A DNA stretch of 35,831 nucleotides from CAZWCX01 sp964632945 (GCA_964632945.1 CAZWCX010000074.1:1-35831); one strand, 5' to 3'. Numbered from the stretch's first letter, positions 27,399 to 35,763 are shown. Numbers and translations are program-made. The notes: generated by a model from the letters alone, not told the origin.

Positions 27399-28718
27399 AT
27401 GCGCGAATCGGTCGAACCCCGTTGTCTGGTCCTGACGGTCGGAACCGGAGATCAGCTGCGTCGGGACGAGACGTTGCTGATCCCGTTGAAAAAGTCGATC
27501 CGAAAGGGCGAGTGGTCGCGTATCGTGTTGTTGCCCTCGCAGATGACGCGCGCCTCGGCCGAGGAGTTGAAGCGCGAGCTCCACCCCCTGGCGATCGACG
27601 TCTGCCCCCTTTCGGCCAAAGGCGCCGAGAACGACGTCGATGCCTGCTATGGGCACTTCGAGCGGGTGCTCTCCGGACTGCGGGAGGATGGCTTCACGGA
27701 ATCTCGGATCATGGTGGACTTCACGCGGGGCACCAAGGCCATGAGCGCCGCGGTCGTGCTCGCATCGGTCCGCCACAATTTCCGGCGGCTCCGATACATC
27801 TTTGGCGAACGGGACGAGCGCGGGATGGTCGTTCCCGGCACCGAGCAGGTCTCGGAATTCGGCCTGGCGATGGTGCATGGTCGCCGCCGCCTGGACGACG
27901 CGCGTCAGTTGATGCGTTGCGGCCAGTTTGCCGGCGCCCTGGAGCTGCTGCCCGACTGCGCCGGCCCGGCCGCCGATGAATGGCCCGAGGAAGTCTTGCG
28001 CGGCGCCCAGGCCGCGCGGCCGCTTGCCGAATTCTACGCGGCCTGGGAGCGTCTCGACTATGGTGCCGCCGCCAGCGTCGATCTATCGCCGCGATCCAGG
28101 AACAGAGATTGGAAAGCCTTCGAGCCGGATGCGGGCGGGCGGAAGTGGGTCCAGGACTTGGCGGCTCCGCTTCCGACGGAGTGCCGCGAACGCGCCAATG
28201 CGCTGCGAAAACACGCGATCGACTTGTTGGCCAATGCCGAGCGGCGGATCCGACAGCAGTATTTCGAGGATGCCTTGATCCGGCTGTATCGGGTTCTCGA
28301 GCTGATCGGACAGATCCGGCTCTACGACCACGGCCACGACTCCGCGAATCTCCGTCCGGAGCATCCCGACGTGGTCCGTCTGCTCGAGAAGATGGAAAAG
28401 GAAAAAGCAGAACCGATGCAGCGAAACCGCAAGGGCATCCTTCAAGCGGGGCGGGACAATGTGGCGAGGCTGCTCGGCGTTCTCGGGGATCCCTTCGGAA
28501 AACGCCTCCGCTCCCTCGCCCAGTCCGGAGAAGTGAAGCCGAATGACCGGAACCACAGCATTCTCATTCACGGCTTCGAACGAAAGGCGGGCAGTCGCGC
28601 CGCGCCGCTTCAGCACCTTTCCGATCAGCTCGCCGCCCTGCTCATCGACGACGGCGGAGACGTCGCCCAACGATCTTTGTCCGTCGCTCGGTCGATGACC
28701 CGCTTCGAGGAGGCCTGA
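27399..28718 (+). CDS. CARF-domain effector with HEPN-type RNase motif (TIGR02710-like)
   Basis: 439 residues. The N-terminal half is a CARF sensor: VLTVGTGDQLRRDETLLIPLKKS at the start and VDFTRGTKAMSAAVVLAS near 105-122, the pattern that binds cyclic oligoadenylate. The C-terminal half is helical, with RRIRQQYFEDALIRLYRVLELIGQIRLY and, at about 384-391, RNHSILIH. This is a good R-N-x5-H HEPN ribonuclease motif. By analogy with Csm6/Csx1, the protein should degrade RNA when Cas10 makes its signal. The closest family I know is the CRISPR-associated TIGR02710 group. The start ATG 27399 follows the fusion gene by 40 bp with GAGG upstream. It is the last gene of the effector unit. Confidence 0.87.
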   Translation: MRESVEPRCLVLTVGTGDQLRRDETLLIPLKKSIRKGEWSRIVLLPSQMTRASAEELKRELHPLAIDVCPLSAKGAENDVDACYGHFERVLSGLREDGFTESRIMVDFTRGTKAMSAAVVLASVRHNFRRLRYIFGERDERGMVVPGTEQVSEFGLAMVHGRRRLDDARQLMRCGQFAGALELLPDCAGPAADEWPEEVLRGAQAARPLAEFYAAWERLDYGAAASVDLSPRSRNRDWKAFEPDAGGRKWVQDLAAPLPTECRERANALRKHAIDLLANAERRIRQQYFEDALIRLYRVLELIGQIRLYDHGHDSANLRPEHPDVVRLLEKMEKEKAEPMQRNRKGILQAGRDNVARLLGVLGDPFGKRLRSLAQSGEVKPNDRNHSILIHGFERKAGSRAAPLQHLSDQLAALLIDDGGDVAQRSLSVARSMTRFEEA

Positions 28719-28766
28719 TCCGTCTCCAGTAGCGCGCCTCACTTCCTCGAACTGTCGTCCCATGCC

Positions 28767-28793
28767 AACGCTTGCCCGGGCGTTCCGGTTTTT
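28767..28793 (+). terminator. possible intrinsic terminator after the CARF gene
   Basis: Stem AACGC (28767-28771) with GCGTT (28780-28784), short loop, then CCGG and five T (28789-28793). It is a weak but reasonable rho-independent terminator, 49 bp after the CARF stop. It would separate the effector operon from the adaptation operon. Confidence 0.45.
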
Positions 28794-28804
28794 CCACTTC
28801 CCTC

Positions 28805-28818
28805 GGTCACGCGTGACC
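28805..28818. promoter_or_regulatory. 14-bp perfect palindrome upstream of the adaptation operon
   Basis: GGTCACGCGTGACC, perfect dyad symmetry, the size of a site for a dimeric regulator. It ends 21 bp before a -10-like TATGCT (28840-28845), so it touches the expected -35 region of a promoter for the primase-polymerase, cas1 and cas2 genes. Confidence 0.45.
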
Positions 28819-28839
28819 TACCCTGTCCCTCACCTGCCC

Positions 28840-28845
28840 TATGCT
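28840..28845 (+). promoter_or_regulatory. -10-like box for the adaptation operon
   Basis: TATGCT, 35 bp before the chosen start at 28880. No clear -35 is seen; the palindrome at 28805-28818 covers that position. If used, it excludes the upstream in-frame ATG at 28841 as start. Confidence 0.3.
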
Positions 28846-28879
28846 CCAGGGGTCCCGAGTCCCCCGTCGGAGCTCGACC

Positions 28880-30895
28880 ATGCCGATCCCCGATCTGGCC
28901 ACGCTGCGCGTGCGACTCGCCGCCGACGGTCCCACGCCCTCCTTCCTATCCGCCCTCGACGCGGCCCTCGCCGCCCGCCGTGACCAGCGCGGAGACCATG
29001 CTGCCTGGGCCGCGCTCTGCGAGGAGGCCGGGGCCGTGGCCGCCGCCTTCCGCGAGTTCCAGCTCGCCCTGCGCGACCATCCCGACGACCCCATCGCCTG
29101 CGCCCGCCTGGCCCACCATTATCGCGAACGGGGCGACTTGGAACGCGCCGCGCAGATGCTGGAGCGTCTGCTCGCGCGCGATCCCGCCCGCGACGAGTGG
29201 CTGACCGAGTATGTCGAGCTTCTTCGCGAGGCCGATTCCGCCCCACGCCTGCTTGCCGCTCTCGATCGCGCCCGGCGCGCCGGGCTGCCGCCCGCTCGTG
29301 CCGAAGCCCTCGTCGCCGCGATCGAGGGCGCCGCGGCGGAGTCGGCTCCGCCCGACCTTCCCCCCGCGCCGACCCCGGCCGGCTTCCCGACCGAGGCCGA
29401 CTGCGCCCGCTTCCTTGCCCTCTTTTCCGGCCGCGAGGACGTGCACGCCCGTCAGTGGGCCCGCCCCGGCGGCGACGGAGGGTACAGCCCGGTGCGCGAG
29501 CCGCTCACGCCCGCCGTCGCCCGCAACCACCTGCTCGGCTCCTACACCGTCGGGGTCTACCCGATCCGACTCGACGCTACCGCGACCTTCTTCGCCCTCG
29601 ATCTCGACATCGATCGCGCGGCCCTCGAACGCGCGCAAGGGGATCCCGCGCTCGCGCGGCGACTGCGCGACCAGGTGCGCTCCGCAGGGCTGCGCCTGCG
29701 GGCCGAGGTCGGCGATCTCGGCCTGCAGCCCCTGTTCGAGGACTCCGGCTACAAGGGCCGCCACCTGTGGGTCTTTCTCGAGCAACCGGAAACCGCCGAA
29801 GTCCTCCACTTCTTCGGCCGCCGGATCCTGGCCTGGCAGGCGGGTCGCCTCCCGGACGGGCTTCATCTCGAATACTTTCCCAAACAGGCTTCCCTCAAAG
29901 GCAAGGGCCTCGGCAACCTGATCAAGCTGCCGCTCGGCGTGCACCGACGCACCGGCCGGCGCAGCCTGCTCCTCGACGAGCAGGGTCGGCCGGTGACCGA
30001 TCCGTTTGCCGCCTTGCGCAACGTCTCCCGCTGCGGCCGCGAGACGCTGTACGCCGCCATCGAGCGCCTGAAGGCCCTTGCCCCCGCAGATCCTTCGCCC
30101 GCGGAATCCCTCCCCTCGATCGCTCCGGCGAGGTCCGTTCCGGCCGCCAAGCCGCCCGCGGGCCCGCTGCCCCCGCCCCGTCCCCCCGTGTGGACCGAAG
30201 CCGATTTCGAATCCGACCCGCGCATCCGGCACCTGCTGTCCCACTGCCCGGTCCTCGCGAGCCTCAAGCGCGCCGCGGAAGAACACCGCCGGCTGACCCA
30301 GGAGGAGCAACTCGTCCTGATCCACACCATGGGCCACGTCGAAGCCGGCCCCCTCGCCGTCAACTACCTCCTGGCCCGCTGCGTCGACGTCGCCCCGGAG
30401 CGATTCCTCAAGGACCGCCTCAAGGGCAATCCGGTCTCGTGCCCCTCGATCCGCAAGAAAATCCCGCACGTCACCCGGCGGGTGGCGTGCGATTGCCCGT
30501 TCGAGTTCGCCCGCGATCGCTACCCGACCCCGACCTTGCACCTGCTCACGCTTCCGGCCGAGTCCGCACTTCCCGCCCCGCCGGCGATCCGGGCCGACGC
30601 CGAGGGGCTCGCGGTCCGCTACGGCGCTTCGTTGCGACGCCTTCGGGAGATCCAGCGCGAGACCGATGAGACCCGCGCGGCCCTGTCGGCGGCCCTGCGC
30701 GCCCTGCCCGATCGGGTGGTCGCCTGTCCCGGCGGCCGCTACCGCATGATCGAGAAGGAGGGGGTCGAGGAGCTGGTCTGGGAAGCCGAGTGCGCCGCCA
30801 CGCCCGGCCCGGCGCCGTCGTCTGCAGCGGGTCCCGCCGCGGCGGCCGATCCGTCGTCGGAAACGTCGGCAACCTCCTCCTCCGCGCCCTTTTGA
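28880..30895 (+). CDS. CRISPR-associated primase-polymerase (CAPP type)
   Basis: 671 residues. Three parts are visible. Residues about 1-155 are TPR-like helices (AAWAALCEEAGAVAAAFREFQLAL, then PIACARLAHHYRERGDLERAAQML). Residues about 175-400 form an archaeo-eukaryotic primase domain: the metal-binding Asp pair in FFALDLDID (Asp241, Asp243), SGYKGRHLW with Lys292 and His295, and NLIKLPLGVHRRTG with His355. After a Pro-rich linker, a C-terminal domain holds Cys456, 501, 521, 537 and 539, a layout like the Fe-S domain of primase large subunits. CAPP proteins occur beside cas1 and cas2 in some type III loci and make primers and DNA in vitro, so a role in converting captured nucleic acid into integrable spacers is proposed. 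ATG 28880 has GGAG seven bases upstream. The Ser/Ala-rich tail ends 11 bp before cas1. Confidence 0.88.
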   Translation: MPIPDLATLRVRLAADGPTPSFLSALDAALAARRDQRGDHAAWAALCEEAGAVAAAFREFQLALRDHPDDPIACARLAHHYRERGDLERAAQMLERLLARDPARDEWLTEYVELLREADSAPRLLAALDRARRAGLPPARAEALVAAIEGAAAESAPPDLPPAPTPAGFPTEADCARFLALFSGREDVHARQWARPGGDGGYSPVREPLTPAVARNHLLGSYTVGVYPIRLDATATFFALDLDIDRAALERAQGDPALARRLRDQVRSAGLRLRAEVGDLGLQPLFEDSGYKGRHLWVFLEQPETAEVLHFFGRRILAWQAGRLPDGLHLEYFPKQASLKGKGLGNLIKLPLGVHRRTGRRSLLLDEQGRPVTDPFAALRNVSRCGRETLYAAIERLKALAPADPSPAESLPSIAPARSVPAAKPPAGPLPPPRPPVWTEADFESDPRIRHLLSHCPVLASLKRAAEEHRRLTQEEQLVLIHTMGHVEAGPLAVNYLLARCVDVAPERFLKDRLKGNPVSCPSIRKKIPHVTRRVACDCPFEFARDRYPTPTLHLLTLPAESALPAPPAIRADAEGLAVRYGASLRRLREIQRETDETRAALSAALRALPDRVVACPGGRYRMIEKEGVEELVWEAECAATPGPAPSSAAGPAAAADPSSETSATSSSAPF

Positions 30896-30906
30896 GGCCG
30901 GGTCGT

Positions 30907-32049
30907 ATGCACGCCTTGGCGGTGACCGAACAAGGAGCGGCGCTCCATGCGGAGGGCGAGACGCTCGTGCTCCTGCGGGGCGAGCGGCGAATGCGGCAGG
31001 TGCGGCTCCAGGACGTCGACGAGGTTCTGCTCTTCGGCCGCGTGGAGATCACCTCCGGCGCGATCGCCGCCCTGGCGCGCCGCGGCGTGAATCTGGTCTT
31101 CCTCACCGCGGCCGGGAACTTCCGCGCGCGGCTGACCGGCCGCGGCTCCAAGAACGTGGCCCTCCGCCTGACGCAATACGCGCGCACGACGGACCTCGAA
31201 TTCGCCGCGCGCGTCGCGCGGGCGATCGTGGCGGCAAAGATCGTACACCAGCGCGCGCTCCTCTTGCGGGCCCAGCGACGGCTGCAGGACGACGCCCTCG
31301 CCGAGACGTTGGGACGCATGCGCCTGCTCGCCGAGCGGGCCGAGCGCGAGACCGACCTCGAAGTCGTGCGCGGACTCGAGGGGCAGGCCGCGGCGCTCTA
31401 TTTCTCTCAGTTCGGGAAGGCGCTCCAGACTCCGGAGCTGCCTTTCGAGGGGCGGACGCGCCGGCCGCCGAAGGATCCGGTGAATGCCTGTCTCTCCTTC
31501 GGATATGCCTTGCTGGGCACCATCGTGGAGACGGAAGTGCTGCGCTGCGGTCTCGACCCGATGCTCGGGTTCCTGCACCGCCCGGACTACGGGAGGCCCT
31601 CGTTGATGCTCGACCTGCTGGAGGAGATGCGGCCGATCGTGGACGCGCTGACCCTGCGCTTGATCAATCGTCGGCAGCTCGGACCGGCGGACTTCGTTCG
31701 CCGCGGCGACGAATCGGTGGAGGAGATCCTGGCCGGCGGCGGCGACGCGGCAACGGCAAGAGGAGCGGGCCTGCCCGGAGGTGCCTCGGTCGGCGTGGCG
31801 GCGGGGGATCGGGTCGAGACGGCTCCGAGCGTGCCTGCGCCGGCGGCCTCGGCGGAGGGGGTGTATCTCGGCGACACCGGGCGCAAAATCTACCTGGCCG
31901 AGTTCTTCCGGCGCCTCCGGGAGCGCTTGTTCTACCCACCCCGCGAGGGGGTGTTCGAGTTGCGCGACATCCTGCGGGAACAGGTCTACCACATGGCTCG
32001 CGTGATCGAGGGGAAGGAAGCCGACTATCGGCCGTTCGTGCCGAAGTGA
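30907..32049 (+). CDS. cas1: Cas1 integrase
   Basis: 380 residues; with Cas2 it inserts new spacers at the leader end of the array. The N-terminal beta domain begins MHALAVTEQGAALHAEGETLVLL. Catalytic residues are in place: Glu158 in GLEGQAAALYF, His224 in GFLHRPDYGRPSL, and acidic residues in LMLDLLEEMRP (Asp236, Glu239/240). Between RRGDESVEEIL and GVYLGDTGRK an Ala/Gly-rich, low-complexity insertion of about 45 residues (about 278-322) interrupts the helical domain; most Cas1 proteins have a short link here. ATG 30907 fits the family start, although the frame is open further upstream. There is no fused reverse transcriptase. The gene is 11 bp after the primase-polymerase and 49 bp before cas2. 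Confidence 0.95.
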   Translation: MHALAVTEQGAALHAEGETLVLLRGERRMRQVRLQDVDEVLLFGRVEITSGAIAALARRGVNLVFLTAAGNFRARLTGRGSKNVALRLTQYARTTDLEFAARVARAIVAAKIVHQRALLLRAQRRLQDDALAETLGRMRLLAERAERETDLEVVRGLEGQAAALYFSQFGKALQTPELPFEGRTRRPPKDPVNACLSFGYALLGTIVETEVLRCGLDPMLGFLHRPDYGRPSLMLDLLEEMRPIVDALTLRLINRRQLGPADFVRRGDESVEEILAGGGDAATARGAGLPGGASVGVAAGDRVETAPSVPAPAASAEGVYLGDTGRKIYLAEFFRRLRERLFYPPREGVFELRDILREQVYHMARVIEGKEADYRPFVPK

Positions 32050-32098
32050 GCCGGGGACCGATCGGCAGGGCGACCGCGCGAATGGAGGAGATCCTGGG

Positions 32099-32377
32099 AT
32101 GCATGTCGTCGTTTGTTACGACATCGTCGGGGACCGTCGACGCGCGAAGATCTGGAAGCGGATGAAGGGGTTTCTTCCCCGGGTGCAGAAGAGCGTGTTC
32201 GAGGGCGAATTGGACGAGGGACGGATCGTGGAGTTGCGCGAGATGATCGCGGGCCTGGTCGATGCGGAGGAAGATACGGTGCGGATCTACCGGGTTTGCG
32301 CGCGTTGCGTTCCGGCGACGGAGATCATCGGGACCGGCCGGTACATCGGGGATGAGGACGAGGACGAAATCGTGTAG
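32099..32377 (+). CDS. cas2: Cas2 adaptation subunit
   Basis: 92 residues with the ferredoxin-like fold pattern of Cas2: MHVVVCYDIVGDRRRAKIWKRMKGF (conserved Asp8), VQKSVFEGELDEGRIVELREMI, then EDTVRIYRVC. It forms the central dimer of the Cas1-Cas2 integrase. The C-terminus is strikingly acidic (GDEDEDEIV). ATG 32099 has GGAGG upstream. It is the last gene before the leader and array. Confidence 0.94.
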   Translation: MHVVVCYDIVGDRRRAKIWKRMKGFLPRVQKSVFEGELDEGRIVELREMIAGLVDAEEDTVRIYRVCARCVPATEIIGTGRYIGDEDEDEIV

Positions 32378-32646
32378 GCAGCGGGTCAGCGGCGAAGCGC
32401 TGGGGCGTGCACGAGGGGAGGACTCCGCCGACCTCAGGGGGTTGGGAGACCTCGTCGGAAGTCGTGTGGTTGCAAGGGGAATGGAAATGTGTTGCAGGCG
32501 GGTTCGCGGATGGCGGAATCCGGTTGGCGGATGGGAGTTGTGGCCGCGCGGGGGGGAGGGGCAGAAGGTTGCGGGGACGGTACGGGGTGGGGTCCGCGGA
32601 AATGTCGATGTAAGGCTTGAAACGGCCGGGGGAAAGATGGCAGAGT
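32378..32646 (+). promoter_or_regulatory. CRISPR leader
   Basis: 269 nt between the cas2 stop and the first repeat, G-rich on this strand and without an open frame of interest. New spacers should enter at its right end, and the array transcript should start within it. I see no confident promoter; TTGCAA at 32470 and TTGCGG at 32569 lack matching -10 boxes. It contains ACGAGGGGA (32411-32419) and TTGAAAC (32617-32623), both fragments of the repeat. Confidence 0.75.
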
Positions 32647-35600
32647 GCCGGCAGACGTGCCCCGACGACGAGGGGATTGAAACACGCGGAGGATCTTCGC
32701 CCATTCCTCCGCCTCAAGGAGCCGGCAGACGTGCCCCGACGACGAGGGGATTGAAACGTGCGGCCGTCGGCCTTGTACGGGTCCCTCAGATTGCCGGCAG
32801 ACGTGCCCCGACGACGAGGGGATTGAAACCGGCGCGCCGTGCGTCTGGGCAACGGCCGCTGTCGCGCCGGCAGACGTGCCCCGACGACGAGGGGATTGAA
32901 ACCTGCTCGTTGGTACTGTTCGAGCGTCATGTCGTCGCCGGCAGACGTGCCCCGACGACGAGGGGATTGAAACACTCTTCGGGGTTTTCCGCTCCCCACA
33001 ATGCGATGCGCCGGCAGACGTGCCCCGACGACGAGGGGATTGAAACTGCTCCTTTCAATCAGCATGTCTCGCTCCCTTCCCGGCCGGCAGACGTGCCCCG
33101 ACGACGAGGGGATTGAAACTCTTCCCGCGCGGCATCCCCTGCGCCAGAAATTCCGGGCCGGCAGACGTGCCCCGACGACGAGGGGATTGAAACAGTGGCG
33201 ATGGTGTCGGGCGGGAACTCAAAGCGCGTGCCGGCAGACGTGCCCCGACGACGAGGGGATTGAAACACGTCATCTTCTTGTTGCTCATCTTAGTAATCTC
33301 CAGCCGGCAGACGTGCCCCGACGACGAGGGGATTGAAACGCGCGCGGCCGTGCGAGAATTGATATTGGTTGGTGTGCCGGCAGACGTGCCCCGACGACGA
33401 GGGGATTGAAACTTCGACGATCAGGCACAACCCGTGCCCTTCGAGGGTCGCCGGCAGACGTGCCCCGACGACGAGGGGATTGAAACCTCTCGCCCCGATT
33501 CGCCGGGGCCGCGCCGCGCTACGGCCGGCAGACGTGCCCCGACGACGAGGGGATTGAAACGTCGACCTGGACCTCGCTCGGGGAGGTCCAAGTCACGAGC
33601 CGGCAGACGTGCCCCGACGACGAGGGGATTGAAACTCCCCGTCCCGGACGGCCTGCCGATAGGCTTGCCGTCCGCCGGCAGACGTGCCCCGACGACGAGG
33701 GGATTGAAACGTGCGTCTGCGCGATAGGTGGCGGCGGCGTTGGCGGGCCGGCAGACGTGCCCCGACGACGAGGGGATTGAAACCACCCCCATAGTTTCAA
33801 CAGTAACTCGACCATCGCTAGCCGGCAGACGTGCCCCGACGACGAGGGGATTGAAACTTCCCTGCCGTCCACAACCGCCTCGCCCTTGTAATACCGCCGG
33901 CAGACGTGCCCCGACGACGAGGGGATTGAAACATGCCCCCGGCGCTGCGGGGCGGGGGGGGTCGATCGCCGGCAGACGTGCCCCGACGACGAGGGGATTG
34001 AAACGTTACTTGCGCCGTTTCAGTGACCGCGCCCTGCTGCCGGCAGACGTGCCCCGACGACGAGGGGATTGAAACGATACTCTCCCCTGCTATCGCCGAT
34101 TGGTTACGGCACGCCGGCAGACGTGCCCCGACGACGAGGGGATTGAAACCAGTGCGGCGGAGACTCTGGTATCCCCGCTTACTAAGGGCCGGCAGACGTG
34201 CCCCGACGACGAGGGGATTGAAACATCGCCGGAACACGATTTGCTGTCCATCGCGTGACAAGCCGGCAGACGTGCCCCGACGACGAGGGGATTGAAACCC
34301 GCGTGTCTCGCAGGATGCCCCCGGCGCTGCGGGGGCGCCGGCAGACGTGCCCCGACGACGAGGGGATTGAAACTCGGTCCCGAGGAGCGCCTGCCGCTCC
34401 GGGCCGAGCAGGCCGGCAGACGTGCCCCGACGACGAGGGGATTGAAACTAGTCGCGCTACTGGGGTCGCCCGGTACAGTCCCGAGCCGGCAGACGTGCCC
34501 CGACGACGAGGGGATTGAAACATGCCGCACCCAAAGGTAAGTCGCTGCCTGCGAGCGCCGGCAGACGTGCCCCGACGACGAGGGGATTGAAACCCGATTC
34601 CATGCTCGGCTGCGTCTCATTTGGATCTCGCCGGCAGACGTGCCCCGACGACGAGGGGATTGAAACCATGGTCATTCCCTCCAAGTTCCCGGGTACCGCC
34701 GCCGGCAGACGTGCCCCGACGACGAGGGGATTGAAACGGGCTGGGTCCAGGTACCAGACCCCTCCACGCTGGTAGCCGGCAGACGTGCCCCGACGACGAG
34801 GGGATTGAAACCACGATGACGTGACCCATTGGAAACCTCCTAATAATAACGCCGGCAGACGTGCCCCGACGACGAGGGGATTGAAACCATTAAGTTCTTC
34901 ATCATCCTCACACACTATAACCGCGCCGGCAGACGTGCCCCGACGACGAGGGGATTGAAACCTCTGGCCCGTGCTTTCGCCTTCCACGGGAACCACCCGC
35001 CGGCAGACGTGCCCCGACGACGAGGGGATTGAAACCTTTCGCCTTCCACGGGAACCACCCGCAAGGAACCTAGCCGGCAGACGTGCCCCGACGACGAGGG
35101 GATTGAAACTTAGCCCCTAGAACTAAACTAGGAAACAGCTCTGGCCGGCAGACGTGCCCCGACGACGAGGGGATTGAAACGACCGTCTCTGCATCGCCGG
35201 CCCGGCGCGCCTCACTGGCCGGCAGACGTGCCCCGACGACGAGGGGATTGAAACACCGCGTAGGCGCGGAGATTCCCGCCGACCCCGACCGGCCGGCAGA
35301 CGTGCCCCGACGACGAGGGGATTGAAACAGATGCGGGACGGGCGGGTCATCTGCCGTTTCCGGCAGGCCGGCAGACGTGCCCCGACGACGAGGGGATTGA
35401 AACTTCGGGGTCGCCGTCGGCGGGCTCGGGCTGCGCCGCGCCGGCAGACGTGCCCCGACGACGAGGGGATTGAAACTCGCGAGACGCGCCTTGTCAACGG
35501 ACTGGCCGTGCCGGCAGACGTGCCCCGACGACGAGGGGATTGAAACGGGCCGTCAAGGCCGCAAAGATCATCCAGGTCAACGCCGGCAGACGTGCCCCGA

Positions 35601-35763
35601 CGACGAGGGGATTGAAACCCGGGGTCATGTGGTCCATCTTCCCCTCCCACGGATTCGCCGGCAGACGTGCCCCGACGACGAGGGGATTGAAACCTCCGGG
35701 CCCGCCGGAAGACGGGCGGGAGCGCCGCCGGCAGACGTGCCCCGACGACGAGGGGATTGAAAC
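32647..35763 (+). CRISPR. type III-B CRISPR array, 43 repeats of 37 nt, 42 spacers
   Basis: Each repeat begins GCCGGCAGACGTG, holds the small stem CCCC-GACGACGA-GGGG, and ends ATTGAAAC, the usual type III crRNA 5' handle. I read all 43 copies as identical. Repeat starts: 32647, 32721, 32793, 32866, 32937, 33010, 33083, 33157, 33230, 33303, 33376, 33450, 33524, 33599, 33674, 33747, 33821, 33896, 33968, 34039, 34113, 34188, 34262, 34337, 34412, 34485, 34557, 34630, 34701, 34775, 34851, 34925, 34999, 35073, 35144, 35218, 35292, 35367, 35440, 35510, 35582, 35657, 35727. Spacers are 33-39 nt. Transcription runs left to right, from the leader beside cas2. No repeat follows 35763 within 68 nt, so the array ends in the window. 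Apparent proteins running through the array are artefacts of the repeat. Confidence 0.98.

Noticed and set aside
32650..35760. Open frames running through the CRISPR array on both strands
   Set aside because: They are made of the repeat itself (GRRAPTTRGLK or NPLVVGARLPA units) and are not genes.
32647..35763. Self-targeting of genes in this window by the spacers
   Set aside because: By eye I found no spacer matching the flanking chromosome in this window; a whole-genome search would be needed to exclude it elsewhere.
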